DNA of 33,881 nucleotides. It comes from Leptospirales bacterium (GTDB taxonomy: Bacteria > Spirochaetota > Leptospiria > Leptospirales > Leptonemataceae). Of this stretch, positions 1-8,313 are shown one piece after another. The first letter of the stretch is position 1, and the number at the start of each line of letters is the position of its first letter. The stretch is taken from assembly GCA_014238275.1 (NCBI GenBank), contig JABABJ010000095.1, positions 1-33,881 on the forward strand, in the 5' to 3' direction. The translations under genes were made by a program, and so were the position numbers. The notes beneath the pieces are model-generated. The model was given only the letters and a program-made list of their open reading frames with translations. It did no database searches and had not been told where the DNA came from.

Positions 1-235
1 AGCCACAGGTAGACGTGACTCTTGTTAGTATAAGTAAGTCGCCGTGGCTTGCTTTTAGGAAACCCGCCGAAAAAACAGGGAATCCCTACATATCCCAAAG
101 ACCGCCACACGGACGTGGCGGAACATCCCCGAGGCTCGCAGACAGGAGGTCTGCGTCGCCGAGGGCGCGGGGAGAGCCCAGAGGGGGAGGCGCGGTCCTC
201 CCTCTCTGGGAAGCTGACAGATCGGGACTGTTGAA
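1..235 (+). repeat. Dispersed modular hairpin repeat, left-edge copy
   Basis: Incomplete copy, cut by the window start, of a family also found near 12.2, 13.0, 19.9, 32.8 and 33.6 kb. The core at 43-108 (CGTGGCTTGC, AGGAAACCCGCCGA, then AAAGACCGCCAC) matches 13032-13097 in the same direction and 33550-33610 inverted. Three perfect or near-perfect hairpins follow: 102-121 (CCGCCAC, loop ACGGAC, GTGGCGG), 137-155 (CGCAGAC, loop AGGAG, GTCTGCG) and 177-210 (14-bp arms with one mismatch, loop CGCGGT). The segment is much more GC-rich than the genes around it. Short open frames across it look like by-products of composition and are not called. Confidence 0.8.
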
Positions 236-242
236 ATAGTGC

Positions 243-270
243 TTGACACTGGCTTGGGGCGTAGTATAGG
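243..270 (+). promoter_or_regulatory. Sigma-70-type promoter for the aminotransferase gene
   Basis: TTGACA at 243-248 is a perfect -35 box. A 16-bp spacer leads to TATAGG at 265-270. Transcription would start near 277, about 18 nt before the preferred ATG at 295. The promoter begins just downstream of the end of the repeat copy, so the repeat does not separate it from its gene. Called from consensus only. Confidence 0.55.
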
Positions 271-294
271 TGCTACGTTTTGGAACGCAGAAAA

Positions 295-1464
295 ATGCTT
301 CCTTTTGCTCGCCCTGATATAAGCTCAGAGGAATATGCTGCTGTCAAGAGGGTTCTTGAGTCTGGTTGGCTCACTACCGGTCCTAAAACAGAAGAGTTTG
401 AATCTTCCTTCGCAGAAGCGGTGGGGGCGAATCATGCAGTAGCCCTTCATTCCTGTACGGCTGCACTTCATCTAAGCTCTGAGGCTTGGGGGTTGGGAGA
501 GGGAGATGCGGTCATTCTTCCTTCGATTACTTTTACAGCTACAGCTTCCATCTTTGAACATTCAGGATGCCTTCCCCTCATAATCGATGTAGATCGAGAT
601 ACTTATCTCCTTTCTGCTAAAATTGTAGAAACGATGATCCAAAAAGAATGTCGATTCGATAAGCCTACAAACCGTCTGATACATCAAAAAACAGGTCGAA
701 GGCTACAGGCTCTTGTCCCTGTGCATTTAGGTGGGAGGCCGTGTGAGATGGATGAGTTGGAGGCTTTGGGAGAGCAATTTCATCTTAAAATACTTCATGA
801 TGCTGCTCATGCCTTCCCTTCTGAATATAAGAATCAAAGAATTGGAAGTTTGAAAGATGCGACTGCTTTTAGTTTTTATGCCACAAAAAATTTAACTACA
901 GGAGAAGGTGGAATGCTTACTACGAATGATCTACAACTAGCAGAAAAGATTCGTTGTATGAGGAGCCATGGAATACAGGGACAGACCTATGGTCAAAAGA
1001 GAGGGTATGATGTTGTCTGCAAGGGTTATAAGTACAATATGAGTGATATCAATGCAGCCTTAGGGCTGGTACAGCTTCAGAGAGCTCAAGAAATGTGGGA
1101 TAAGCGTCAAAGGATACATCTTTTGTATGAAAAAGAGCTTGCTTCGATTCCTTGGATTCAAAAAAATCCATATACCCCTCACACCTCTTCTTATCATTTA
1201 TATGTAATTGAGATCAAGCCAAATCCTAAAGTCACAAGAGATTATTTTGTTGAAGAAATGTATTCCCGTAATATAGAGCTTAGTCTTCACTTCATCCCTC
1301 TTTATCGTTTTACCCATTACCAGAAGAAATACAAGCTGAATCCCTCTAGCTTTCCTCATTCTGAAGCAATCTATCAAAATATAGTTTCCCTTCCTATCTA
1401 TAGTTCTATGAGCATGGAGGATGCAAAAGATGTAGTACGAGCCATTCAGAATATCCTTTGCTGA
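295..1464 (+). CDS. DegT/DnrJ/EryC1/StrS family PLP aminotransferase
   Basis: A 389-residue fold-type I aminotransferase of the sugar-aminotransferase family. These enzymes move an amino group, usually from glutamate, onto a nucleotide-linked keto-sugar for lipopolysaccharide or surface glycan synthesis. The N-terminus (LPFARPDISSEEY, then GWLTTGPKTEEFE) is diagnostic. HDAAHAFPSEY carries the cofactor-contacting Asp, and FYATKNLTTGEGG contains the Lys expected to form the Schiff base. The frame is open from a TTG at 280, but ATG 295 is preferred: family members start at this point and a promoter places transcription near 277. The 3' end overlaps the convergent gene by 19 nt. The sugar substrate cannot be told from sequence. 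The GT2 gene at 31.6 kb is the only other likely glycan gene in the window. Confidence 0.9.
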   Translation: MLPFARPDISSEEYAAVKRVLESGWLTTGPKTEEFESSFAEAVGANHAVALHSCTAALHLSSEAWGLGEGDAVILPSITFTATASIFEHSGCLPLIIDVDRDTYLLSAKIVETMIQKECRFDKPTNRLIHQKTGRRLQALVPVHLGGRPCEMDELEALGEQFHLKILHDAAHAFPSEYKNQRIGSLKDATAFSFYATKNLTTGEGGMLTTNDLQLAEKIRCMRSHGIQGQTYGQKRGYDVVCKGYKYNMSDINAALGLVQLQRAQEMWDKRQRIHLLYEKELASIPWIQKNPYTPHTSSYHLYVIEIKPNPKVTRDYFVEEMYSRNIELSLHFIPLYRFTHYQKKYKLNPSSFPHSEAIYQNIVSLPIYSSMSMEDAKDVVRAIQNILC

Positions 1465-4355
1465 TCGGGAAAATGTTGGTTTATAAAGCTTCCCTTGCGA
1501 TGGATGGTACTATGATTTACCGACGTATTAGACAAACCAAAAGCAAACAGAAACAAAAACTGATATTCTCCTCCTTCCCCATGTGCTTTGACCATCCCCA
1601 TCTCGATTCGAGGAAGAGAGTTATACAATAAATCCAGTCCGAAACCAAAACGAAACCCCCAGATATGATAGTCCTCTTCTATCTGAATATTTTGTAAAAT
1701 TAAAGCATATTCATAAAAAAGGGATAAACTAAGATAACGAAGAGAAAGCCACGTGAGTTTTGGGATAATGGTATTTGAAAACCAAAAAAGAGGGAAACGG
1801 TATTCGTATCGAAACCCTGTGAAAGCATCTCCTTGCGCCCCTCTACCTGAGGCAACTCCATCAAGGACGGAAGAAGCAGCAAGAGCTAGGGAGCTCTCAG
1901 AGCTAAGATAGGAGGAAGTCGAGACTTTCAGATAGTTTACATGATGCTTCCAAAAAGAAGGAAGGTAAAGTGCAGGGTTAAAGCGAAGCAAAGCATAATC
2001 TCTTTCAGCGATGGTTGAACCATCTGAGCTGTTTCTCCTACTGAAAGGAACATAAGTAGTTCCAATTGTAACTCGCCATCCTTTTTCTTGGCTGATAGAC
2101 TTGGGAAAGTTATACGTTTTCTGCAAGATTAAATTGGATGAGATTCCCATATTTTTTGTGCGAGAAGACTGCCTATAAAAATAACCCAAAGAAATACTTG
2201 TTAGGAGAATCCTTGTGTTTGGATGAGTGTATCTTAAGAATCCTCGAACCGTATGGTTCGTTTTGTAAGAGTTCGTATAGGAAAGACCGGGCTGTAGATT
2301 ATAACGTTTATAGACATAGTAGGTTTGGAAAGGGAGCCCTCGCAAGTCTTCAAAGGAAATGTCTAAGAGGGACTTGATTCCTAAGAGATGCCTGTTCAAT
2401 GGATCCCTTGCTTCGATTCCCCCAAAGATACCAAGACTAGAGGAATAAAGAGAGCCAACCCCAAGAAAGCCAGTATAATAGGGGAAAAAACGGAATCTTT
2501 TGCGATAGCTTTTCTTCTTTTTCTTCTGGGCTTTGCTTTGATTTTCTTCTGGTAGTGGGGAAGGATTTTCGATTTCCTCGTTTAGTATCTCTATGAGAGG
2601 ACCTCCTCTCTGAAAACGATCTGTAGGTATTTGAATTAAATCCTTATATTGGAAACGTACAATATCATATCCAGTGTTAAAATAGGCAAGGGAATAAAGT
2701 GCTTTCTTTCCCGGTGCTGGATAGAAAAGACCTGTTAGTGTTCGTGTCCTTTGATAAGTCTTTCCAGAAGCAATCGATAAAGAATAAAGGTTATAGGCTC
2801 CGCTTGCATCCGAGCTGAAGTAAAGCTCCGAACCATCTTGTGAGAAAGAGGGTTGTGTTTTGATTCCATCTCCTTGAACTGCAACTCTACAGAGGTGTGT
2901 GTCTTGTGTGATTTTACATACGATGATACTGGCATATCCTTTTGTAGAAGGTCTATGAAGAAATGCGAGATAACGATTCTGAGGAGAAAGTGCAAGATAT
3001 TGTAAGATACCCCCATGTTGAGCTTGCCAGATTTTCTTTTCTTTGAGAAGTTTTCCTGTCTTAGGATCTAAGACAGCAGTTTTGAGAATTCTTTGTAGAT
3101 TCTTTTGTTCAATAAAATAGATACGTTTGCCATCTGATGAAAGGGAAGGAAAACTAATTCTTCGCTTTTTAGCAATACGGCTGAAGGGATATCTCTTATT
3201 CCCACTTTCCAGCTCAAAACGGACACCGTTCTGAGGAAAAAACGCTATCCCACTACTATAATAGAGACTGTTTTTCGCCCAGCTAATACCTCTGCTCCCA
3301 TTTACATGACGAAAAAGAGTTGATTTTTTCGTCTGAGGATTCATCTGATAGATACCTTGCCTTCTGCTACCAGGGGAGGCATAATAGAACAGCTTTTTTT
3401 CATGAGCGTAGGTCAAAAAACTTTTGATTTCTCCATCAAAGCTGAGTCGAACATAGGGAGTAATTCCTTTTTTTGTCAGAGCTTTCCTTGTAGCCTGAAA
3501 CTCTTCCTCATCTCTTTTTCTCATGCTTTGATAAAGTTCATCTATGTTGGTTCCCAATCGAGATAATCTAGGATTAATAAAAAAAGGAAGGATTGGATCT
3601 GCATTCCAAAACTCACGAACTGCCTGCTTTCCTTTCTTTAGAGCAAGCTCGTTCATAAGTCGAGCACCATAGAGATAAGAGATCTGTCCCCTTGGCCATC
3701 GATGTGTACTTGCGAGTATTTGTGCCAGACTTGGATATTGCTTTTCTATGACAGCAGTTCTTACAATCATTCTGGTAGAGCTATCATCCAATCGACCTGT
3801 TTTTTTGTTACTTTCCTCTAGGACAGCAATCCCTTCAATCATAGCTCGTGACTGAAGTATGTTAGGAGGAAAACCCGTGAGGAAACGCCAGAACCAGCCG
3901 AAGGAATGAGATGAGCTTTGAATCCTTAAAGAAAGGATATGAGTATATTCATGAATAAAGAGTTCCTCCAGCCAATTTTCATAATGGGAAAATGTTCCGA
4001 GCAGAGGAGGTTCTATATAAAGGACAATCTGGTTCAGTCCAAGAGGGTAAGCCCATCCTTGAGTTATATCGCTTCCAAAAACAAGAACAACATCCGTTCG
4101 ATAGATATCCGTAAAAGATTCTGCATAAGCAGGTGCTAGTTTAGAGTGGGCCTTCTCAAAAAGTAGGCTAGCATCTTTCGCATATTCTTCTTTTCCCGCA
4201 GGGAAGTGTATTGCAAAGTATTCCGTATAAATTGTTTTCCATTTACCTTTCCCATCTGAGATAGGAGAAGGCGATATTTGTGCTTTTATAGCTTGGGTGA
4301 AAACTATTGAGCAAATGAATAGTAGTGAACCGAATAGAAATTTTAAGAGGTGCAC
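1446..4355 (-). CDS. Exported HExxH peptidase-like / beta-propeller / barrel protein
   Basis: A 969-residue envelope protein. Residues 1-26 look like a signal peptide ending near IKAQ. A gluzincin-type (peptidase MA-like) region follows with HEYTH at about 135-139 and a candidate third zinc ligand, Glu174, in MIEGIAV. Residues ~300-580 hold TolB/WD40-like blades, for example repeated phrases like PSFSQDGSELYFSSD. A Lys-rich linker lies near 625. Residues ~640-969 alternate aromatic and polar residues like an outer-membrane beta barrel. The start is GTG and overlaps hisA by 13 nt, so translation is probably coupled. Its place behind hisH-hisA looks like operon hitch-hiking, not a shared function. 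Catalytic activity is inferred from motifs only. A structural or secretion role is possible. Confidence 0.7.
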   Translation of the reverse strand: MHLLKFLFGSLLFICSIVFTQAIKAQISPSPISDGKGKWKTIYTEYFAIHFPAGKEEYAKDASLLFEKAHSKLAPAYAESFTDIYRTDVVLVFGSDITQGWAYPLGLNQIVLYIEPPLLGTFSHYENWLEELFIHEYTHILSLRIQSSSHSFGWFWRFLTGFPPNILQSRAMIEGIAVLEESNKKTGRLDDSSTRMIVRTAVIEKQYPSLAQILASTHRWPRGQISYLYGARLMNELALKKGKQAVREFWNADPILPFFINPRLSRLGTNIDELYQSMRKRDEEEFQATRKALTKKGITPYVRLSFDGEIKSFLTYAHEKKLFYYASPGSRRQGIYQMNPQTKKSTLFRHVNGSRGISWAKNSLYYSSGIAFFPQNGVRFELESGNKRYPFSRIAKKRRISFPSLSSDGKRIYFIEQKNLQRILKTAVLDPKTGKLLKEKKIWQAQHGGILQYLALSPQNRYLAFLHRPSTKGYASIIVCKITQDTHLCRVAVQGDGIKTQPSFSQDGSELYFSSDASGAYNLYSLSIASGKTYQRTRTLTGLFYPAPGKKALYSLAYFNTGYDIVRFQYKDLIQIPTDRFQRGGPLIEILNEEIENPSPLPEENQSKAQKKKKKSYRKRFRFFPYYTGFLGVGSLYSSSLGIFGGIEARDPLNRHLLGIKSLLDISFEDLRGLPFQTYYVYKRYNLQPGLSYTNSYKTNHTVRGFLRYTHPNTRILLTSISLGYFYRQSSRTKNMGISSNLILQKTYNFPKSISQEKGWRVTIGTTYVPFSRRNSSDGSTIAERDYALLRFNPALYLPSFWKHHVNYLKVSTSSYLSSESSLALAASSVLDGVASGRGAQGDAFTGFRYEYRFPLFWFSNTIIPKLTWLSLRYLSLSLFYEYALILQNIQIEEDYHIWGFRFGFGLDLLYNSLPRIEMGMVKAHGEGGEYQFLFLFAFGLSNTSVNHSTIHRKGSFINQHFPDQQRIF

Positions 4356-5119
4356 AGTTGAACTACTTTTTTAAGATCTAATTTTCCTTCATAGATTGCT
4401 TTTCCTGTAATAGCTCCCTTGAGACGAGGATGGCGCTTCTTGAGTAGATCTTGTATATCTTCCAAAGAAGAAATTCCACCAGAAAGAATAAAGTCAAGTT
4501 GGCAGTTTTGGAGGTGAGGACTGAGTCCATTTCCTGGTCCCTTGAGAGTTCCGTCGCGTGATATATCCGTGTAGATCACTTCTTGTATACCGATCTTTTC
4601 TAGTTGCTTGAGAAGATCAGAAGCCAAGATACCAGAAGACTGTTCCCAACCAGAGACCCTTACCATCTGATTTAAGACATCGACAGAACAAAGAATTTTT
4701 TCAGGTCCGTAGAGATAAAGAGCTTTATTTAAGAAATCTGGGTTTTGAATAGAGGCTGTCCCGATGATACATCTACTTATACCGAGCCCAAAGTAGCGTT
4801 TTAAGACATCCATTTCTCGTATACCGCCCCCTATCTGGATTTTTAGATTCTGTGTATTTTGAAACGATTTACATATAGAGAGGATTGCTTTTTGATTAGA
4901 CGAAGAAATTTTTCCATCTCGTGCTGCACTTAGATCGACAATATGAATGAGATTGACTCCAGCTTCGACAAACTTTTTGATACGAGAAATTGGTTCTTGA
5001 TCATAAACCGTAATCTGATCATATTTTCCCTGATACAAACGAACAATCTTTCCTTCGAATAGATCAGCAGCTGGTATGATTTGAAAAGCTGGAAAGGATG
5101 TGAGGGGTTTCTGGTTCAT
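4343..5119 (-). CDS. hisA: HisA, ProFAR isomerase of histidine biosynthesis
   Basis: A 258-residue (beta/alpha)8 enzyme, 1-(5-phosphoribosyl)-5-[(phosphoribosylamino)methylideneamino]imidazole-4-carboxamide isomerase, fourth step of histidine synthesis. The N-terminal strand IIPAADLFEGKIVRLYQG carries the first catalytic Asp. IVDLSAARDG, QIGGGIR, CSVDVLNQMVRVSGW (second catalytic Asp) and LSGGISSLEDI are the expected phosphate-binding and barrel motifs. The usual AIDL near the N-terminus is AADL here, a mild variation. Its ATG overlaps the hisH stop by 4 nt (ATGA), and the next gene starts inside its 3' end. The length is normal. Confidence 0.93.
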   Translation of the reverse strand: MNQKPLTSFPAFQIIPAADLFEGKIVRLYQGKYDQITVYDQEPISRIKKFVEAGVNLIHIVDLSAARDGKISSSNQKAILSICKSFQNTQNLKIQIGGGIREMDVLKRYFGLGISRCIIGTASIQNPDFLNKALYLYGPEKILCSVDVLNQMVRVSGWEQSSGILASDLLKQLEKIGIQEVIYTDISRDGTLKGPGNGLSPHLQNCQLDFILSGGISSLEDIQDLLKKRHPRLKGAITGKAIYEGKLDLKKVVQLCTS

Positions 5120-5799
5120 GAAATTGGGATGGAAGAAATCCAGTTTTGAATGAGTTTTAGTCCTTGAGAAGATGATTTTTCTGGATGAAACTGCATTGCA
5201 GTGATATGATTTTTTCTGACAATGGAAGCAAAGAGATCTTCACCATAGCGACAATAGGATTCTACAAATTGCTTGGGGACATCTTGGACACGATACGAGT
5301 GGATAAAATACATATAGGCTCCCTCTTTTTGACTCTCCTTGTCTATGAGACGATTCCATCCAATATGAGGAATCCGTATCTTTCTTTTATTTCCTAGTGT
5401 TGTTGTCTCTTGAGAAAGAGTGGAAAATCGTCTCACTTTCCCTGGTATCAATCCAAGCCCTTTGGTGAAAGTAGTTTTTGATCCTTCTGGAATTGTTTCG
5501 TTAGAGTCTTCAAAGAGGATCTGAAAACCTATACAAATTCCAAGTAGGGGACGTCCCTCTTTTGCGAAGTCAACAAGAGCCTTTTTTAGACCAGATGGCT
5601 TTCCTGTGTCCTTTTCAACTTCCAGCTGATGCATAGCAGAGGAGAAGGCTCCATCCCCTGGAAGGACAACAGCATCTGCATCTTGAATTTCTTGAGTACT
5701 ATTGCTGTATTTAACGTGAGGAGTATAGAGCCTGATAGCCTTTAGAATAGAATGAATATTCCCCATACCATAGTTGACAATAATCACTTTAGGTTTCAT
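5116..5799 (-). CDS. hisH: HisH, glutaminase subunit of IGP synthase
   Basis: A 227-residue class I glutamine amidotransferase. It releases ammonia from glutamine for HisF in imidazole glycerol phosphate synthase. The start KVIIVNYGMGNIHS, LPGDGAF, nucleophile Cys89 in GICIGFQ and the His205/Glu207 pair in MQFHPEKSS are all visible. The elbow reads GICIGFQ in place of the commoner GICLGMQ. First gene of a minus-strand unit with hisA and the large envelope protein; hisF is not in the window. No convincing promoter with a sensible leader was found directly upstream. Confidence 0.93.
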   Translation of the reverse strand: MKPKVIIVNYGMGNIHSILKAIRLYTPHVKYSNSTQEIQDADAVVLPGDGAFSSAMHQLEVEKDTGKPSGLKKALVDFAKEGRPLLGICIGFQILFEDSNETIPEGSKTTFTKGLGLIPGKVRRFSTLSQETTTLGNKRKIRIPHIGWNRLIDKESQKEGAYMYFIHSYRVQDVPKQFVESYCRYGEDLFASIVRKNHITAMQFHPEKSSSQGLKLIQNWISSIPIS

Positions 5800-5898
5800 T
5801 ATAATATATTTGAAGTCTTAGATTTTTTCAAGGGAAGCAGAAAGCAAGTGAAATTTGAGTTTTGTCAAATGCAAAATCAAATCCCATCTCCGGAAACA

Positions 5899-5969
5899 AT
5901 TTTTTTGTTGACAGACCACGAAAATTTTTTGCACTTGACAAGGTCGGTGTTATTGTACTATCTGCGTTG
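5899..5969 (+). promoter_or_regulatory. Duplicated two-TTGACA promoter module, copy 1
   Basis: This ~68-bp stretch matches the reverse complement of 21057-21124 with about three differences. It holds TTGACA at 5908-5913, a second TTGACA at 5935-5940 and TACTAT at 5956-5961 (15-bp spacer, short). Between the two TTGACA boxes is CCACGAAAATTTT, half of a near-palindrome that is complete in the other copy. It points rightward, away from hisH and into the antisense strand of metW. The only start codon soon after it opens a 16-codon ORF at 5988-6038. Confidence 0.5.
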
Positions 5970-5987
5970 GTTTAGGATTAGTATAAA

Positions 5988-6038
5988 ATGAGCATAGGTC
6001 TAGCCTTGATTTTACAGTCTACTCTCGTCCTAATCTGA
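5988..6038 (+). CDS. Possible 16-residue hydrophobic peptide (tentative)
   Basis: First ATG after promoter module copy 1. It encodes MSIGLALILQSTLVLI and a stop, a peptide that is almost wholly hydrophobic. A weak AGGAT lies about 10 nt upstream. The last codons run antisense to the metW 3' end. No family is recognised. The alternative is that the transcript is noncoding, since the leader and ORF can also pair TTAGGATTAG near 5972 with the CCTAATC-type sequence near 6028. Reported only because it follows a conserved promoter-like module. Confidence 0.15.
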   Translation: MSIGLALILQSTLVLI

Positions 6039-6623
6039 GATTGACTTAGCACTCAAAAGAGTGAGTACTTCTTCAGCCATGAGGTTCGGAAGGAATTGAA
6101 GCTCACCTGAGGAATGGAAATACGCTGAAAGCTTTCTTTGGATATTTTTGGCACGGCAAAACTCATAAAAATCCTGATTGGAGAAAAACTGTATATTAGG
6201 GGTCTCATACCATGGGGAGTCATCTCCAAGCTTTGGACTGGTCCCTTGGAACATAAGTTGAAATCTTGTCTTCCAGTAAGCAAAATTGGTAAATGCAAGG
6301 ATCACAGCATTGGCTACACGAAAGGATTCTTTTAAGACTTCTTCAGGGGAAAGAAGCTCTTGAAAGGTGCCTAAAAGAAAAACATAATCAAAGCTACCTG
6401 TTTCATATTGATCTAATCCCTCTAAAATATCACCCTGAAAAGTAACCAATCCTTTTTCGATACAGAGACTGACTCGGAAAGGATCTTTTTCTACAGCTTC
6501 TGCAAGGACATTTTTTTTCGTAATTAGCTCTTTTAGAAATGATCCATTTCCAGTTCCAAGATCCAATACTCTTGCATTCGGAGGGATCCACTCAATTACT
6601 TTCTGATAAAGATAAGGATTCAA
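6030..6623 (-). CDS. metW: MetW-like class I SAM methyltransferase
   Basis: About 197 residues with a Rossmann methyltransferase fold. The SAM-binding loop is VLDLGTGNGSFLKEL, followed by AEAVEKDPF and the GSFDYVFLLGTFQEL motif. MetW is the usual partner of MetX in methionine synthesis, and here it directly follows metX. No ATG is available. The frame is open from a TTG at 6686, which would overlap metX by 59 nt, but a TTG at 6623, 4 nt past the metX stop, fits the family's start (LNPYLYQKVIEWIPP). Neither TTG has a clear Shine-Dalgarno sequence, so coupling to metX is likely. Confidence 0.8.
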   Translation of the reverse strand: MNPYLYQKVIEWIPPNARVLDLGTGNGSFLKELITKKNVLAEAVEKDPFRVSLCIEKGLVTFQGDILEGLDQYETGSFDYVFLLGTFQELLSPEEVLKESFRVANAVILAFTNFAYWKTRFQLMFQGTSPKLGDDSPWYETPNIQFFSNQDFYEFCRAKNIQRKLSAYFHSSGELQFLPNLMAEEVLTLLSAKSISD

Positions 6624-6627
6624 TTCA

Positions 6628-7773
6628 TCAAACCAAACGCGTTTTTTGAAGGCATTGATATAAAAAGTTTTGCAAGATGCTTGCAAACTCAGGATCAGGA
6701 ATCAAAAAAGAATCATGCCCATGAAGAGTGCTAAGGTTAATATAAGAGACAATGCAGTTAGATCGTTTGAGAGCTCGAACGAGTTCTTTGGACTGAGGAG
6801 GAGGATAGAGCCAGTCGGAATGAAACGAGATAATGAGAAACTGAGACTCAACATTTTGAAACACTTCTCGAGAAGGGCGTCCAGCGAGGAGATCAAACAT
6901 ATCAAGTGCTTTGGTGATATACAGATAAGAATTAGGATCAAAACGACGGACAAAACTAGAACCTTGATGCTGTAGATAGCTCTCTACACTAAAAAAAACA
7001 GGAGAGCCAGACTGAGGAGATTTTCTTGTTTCCTGCTTCCTTCCAAACTTTTTATGCATCGAATATTCACTTAAATAGGTTACATGTCCTATCATTCGAG
7101 CTACTGCAAGTCCATGTTCTGGAGGCTCACTATTGTAGTAATTTCCATGGTTCCATTTGGGATCGCTTCGAATTGCTTGGCGTCCTACTTCGTTAAATCC
7201 AATCTGCATAGCAGAATGAGCCATGGAGGAGGCTATAGGAATACAGTTTTTCACGCGCTTTGGATATTTGACAGCCAAGAGCATAGCCTGCATCCCTCCC
7301 ATCGAAGCCCCTATGACTGCAAGCAGCTTTTCTATGCCAAGTTCATCAATCAAAGCAATCTGTGCTTGAATCATATCATGAATCGTCACGGAAGGGAAAG
7401 ACATTGCATAGGAGCGTTTTGTGCTAGGGCATATAGACGAAGGTCCTGACGAACCACCGCATCCTCCTAGAACGTTGGATGCAATTACAAAGAAATGATC
7501 CGTATCAATTGCTTTGCTCGGACCGACATAAGACTCCCACCATCCACTCCGTCCTGTTTCTGGTTCCTCTCCTGCTACATGGGCATCTCCTGAGAGAGAG
7601 TGACAGATGAGAATTGCATTATCTTTGTTATCAGAGAGCTTCCCAAGGCTTTGATAACAAAGATGATACTCAGGCATACGCTCTCCGTTTTGCATCAAAA
7701 AGCCCTGGAATTTTTTTGTCTTTACATAAGTTTTTCCAAGAGGGGATTGGTAGGAAGATTTTTTATCATTCAA
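6628..7773 (-). CDS. metX: MetX, homoserine O-acyltransferase
   Basis: A 381-residue alpha/beta-hydrolase-fold acyltransferase that activates homoserine with an acyl group (acetyl- or succinyl-CoA) for methionine synthesis. Visible signatures are ICHSLSGDAHVAG, the GGCGGSSGP stretch, nucleophile Ser157 in GASMGGMQA, the Asp in FHSDWLYPP and the His in LHGHDSFL. Acetyl is the usual donor for MetX of this length, but donor choice cannot be read safely from sequence. Its ATG overlaps the upstream STAS gene by 4 nt (ATGA), and metW follows, so STAS-metX-metW form one unit. Confidence 0.93.
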   Translation of the reverse strand: MNDKKSSYQSPLGKTYVKTKKFQGFLMQNGERMPEYHLCYQSLGKLSDNKDNAILICHSLSGDAHVAGEEPETGRSGWWESYVGPSKAIDTDHFFVIASNVLGGCGGSSGPSSICPSTKRSYAMSFPSVTIHDMIQAQIALIDELGIEKLLAVIGASMGGMQAMLLAVKYPKRVKNCIPIASSMAHSAMQIGFNEVGRQAIRSDPKWNHGNYYNSEPPEHGLAVARMIGHVTYLSEYSMHKKFGRKQETRKSPQSGSPVFFSVESYLQHQGSSFVRRFDPNSYLYITKALDMFDLLAGRPSREVFQNVESQFLIISFHSDWLYPPPQSKELVRALKRSNCIVSYINLSTLHGHDSFLIPDPEFASILQNFLYQCLQKTRLV

Positions 7774-8153
7774 GAGGAGGACTTTTGTTTTCCATGAGTT
7801 TTCTCATCAGAGACTTGTATATCTTCAGCTGCTTCTTGTTCAGATTCGTATAGTTTAACAAAGTCGGTTAGACCGACAATTTCAATGATATGTCTAAGCG
7901 AAGGGTTTAGAGCGGCAAAAGTGATGATTCCTTTTTCTTGAGTTGCTTTGTTATGAAGCTGTATCAAAACAGCAATACCTGAAGAATTGATGTATTCCGT
8001 TTTTTGAAAGTTTAAGATAACTTTTTTCTTATCACTAAGCACTCCATAGGCGTCAAAAATTTCTTGCTGGTATTCCGATGTGAACTTCCCTTCCAGATGA
8101 ATCACTGGAATCTGATTGGCATAAGTAGTATGAATTTTTAGTGCCTTTTCCAT
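7770..8153 (-). CDS. STAS-domain anti-sigma factor antagonist
   Basis: A 127-residue single STAS domain of the SpoIIAA/RsbV type. The core YINSSGIAVLIQLHNKA contains the phosphorylatable Ser (Ser57 or Ser58). A charged tail (SEQEAAEDIQ and a Lys/Ser-rich end) follows the fold. Such proteins bind anti-sigma kinases and are switched off by Ser phosphorylation; no kinase or sigma factor is nearby. An AAGGAG Shine-Dalgarno lies 5 nt before the ATG. First gene of the unit with metX and metW, an unusual pairing of partner-switch regulator and methionine genes. Confidence 0.88.
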   Translation of the reverse strand: MEKALKIHTTYANQIPVIHLEGKFTSEYQQEIFDAYGVLSDKKKVILNFQKTEYINSSGIAVLIQLHNKATQEKGIITFAALNPSLRHIIEIVGLTDFVKLYESEQEAAEDIQVSDEKTHGKQKSSS

Positions 8154-8196
8154 GCAGTCTCCTTAAGCTCCATCTCAAATCGCCAGAGGATAATGT

Positions 8197-8224
8197 ACCG
8201 TATTTTCCCTTCATTTGCTGTCAA
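8197..8224 (-). promoter_or_regulatory. Putative promoter of the STAS-metX-metW unit
   Basis: On the minus strand TTGACA occupies 8224-8219, followed by a 16-bp spacer and TACGGT at 8202-8197. A second TACATT lies a few bases further on. The distance to the STAS start codon at 8153 leaves a leader of about 35 nt with a good ribosome binding site. Consensus match only. Confidence 0.4.
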
Positions 8225-8313
8225 GGAAATATTACTTTTTCTTGCCCGATTCGCAAGAAATGCTAGAAGCATTCAATAGAATGCTAGATCGAATGATCAG
8301 GCTTGGGACAAAG

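Noticed and set aside
15-249. Overlapping short ORFs on both strands at the left edge
   Set aside because: They run through the repeat hairpins; protein sequence is an effect of GC-rich palindromes and no family resemblance is seen.
4343-5799. Second histidine-type function for the large protein downstream of hisA
   Set aside because: Its signal peptide, HExxH motif and barrel have no link to histidine synthesis; adjacency alone is not evidence.
5756-5830. Promoter TTGAAA...TATATT directly before hisH
   Set aside because: The -10 would end three bases before the ATG, so transcription would begin inside the gene; not called.
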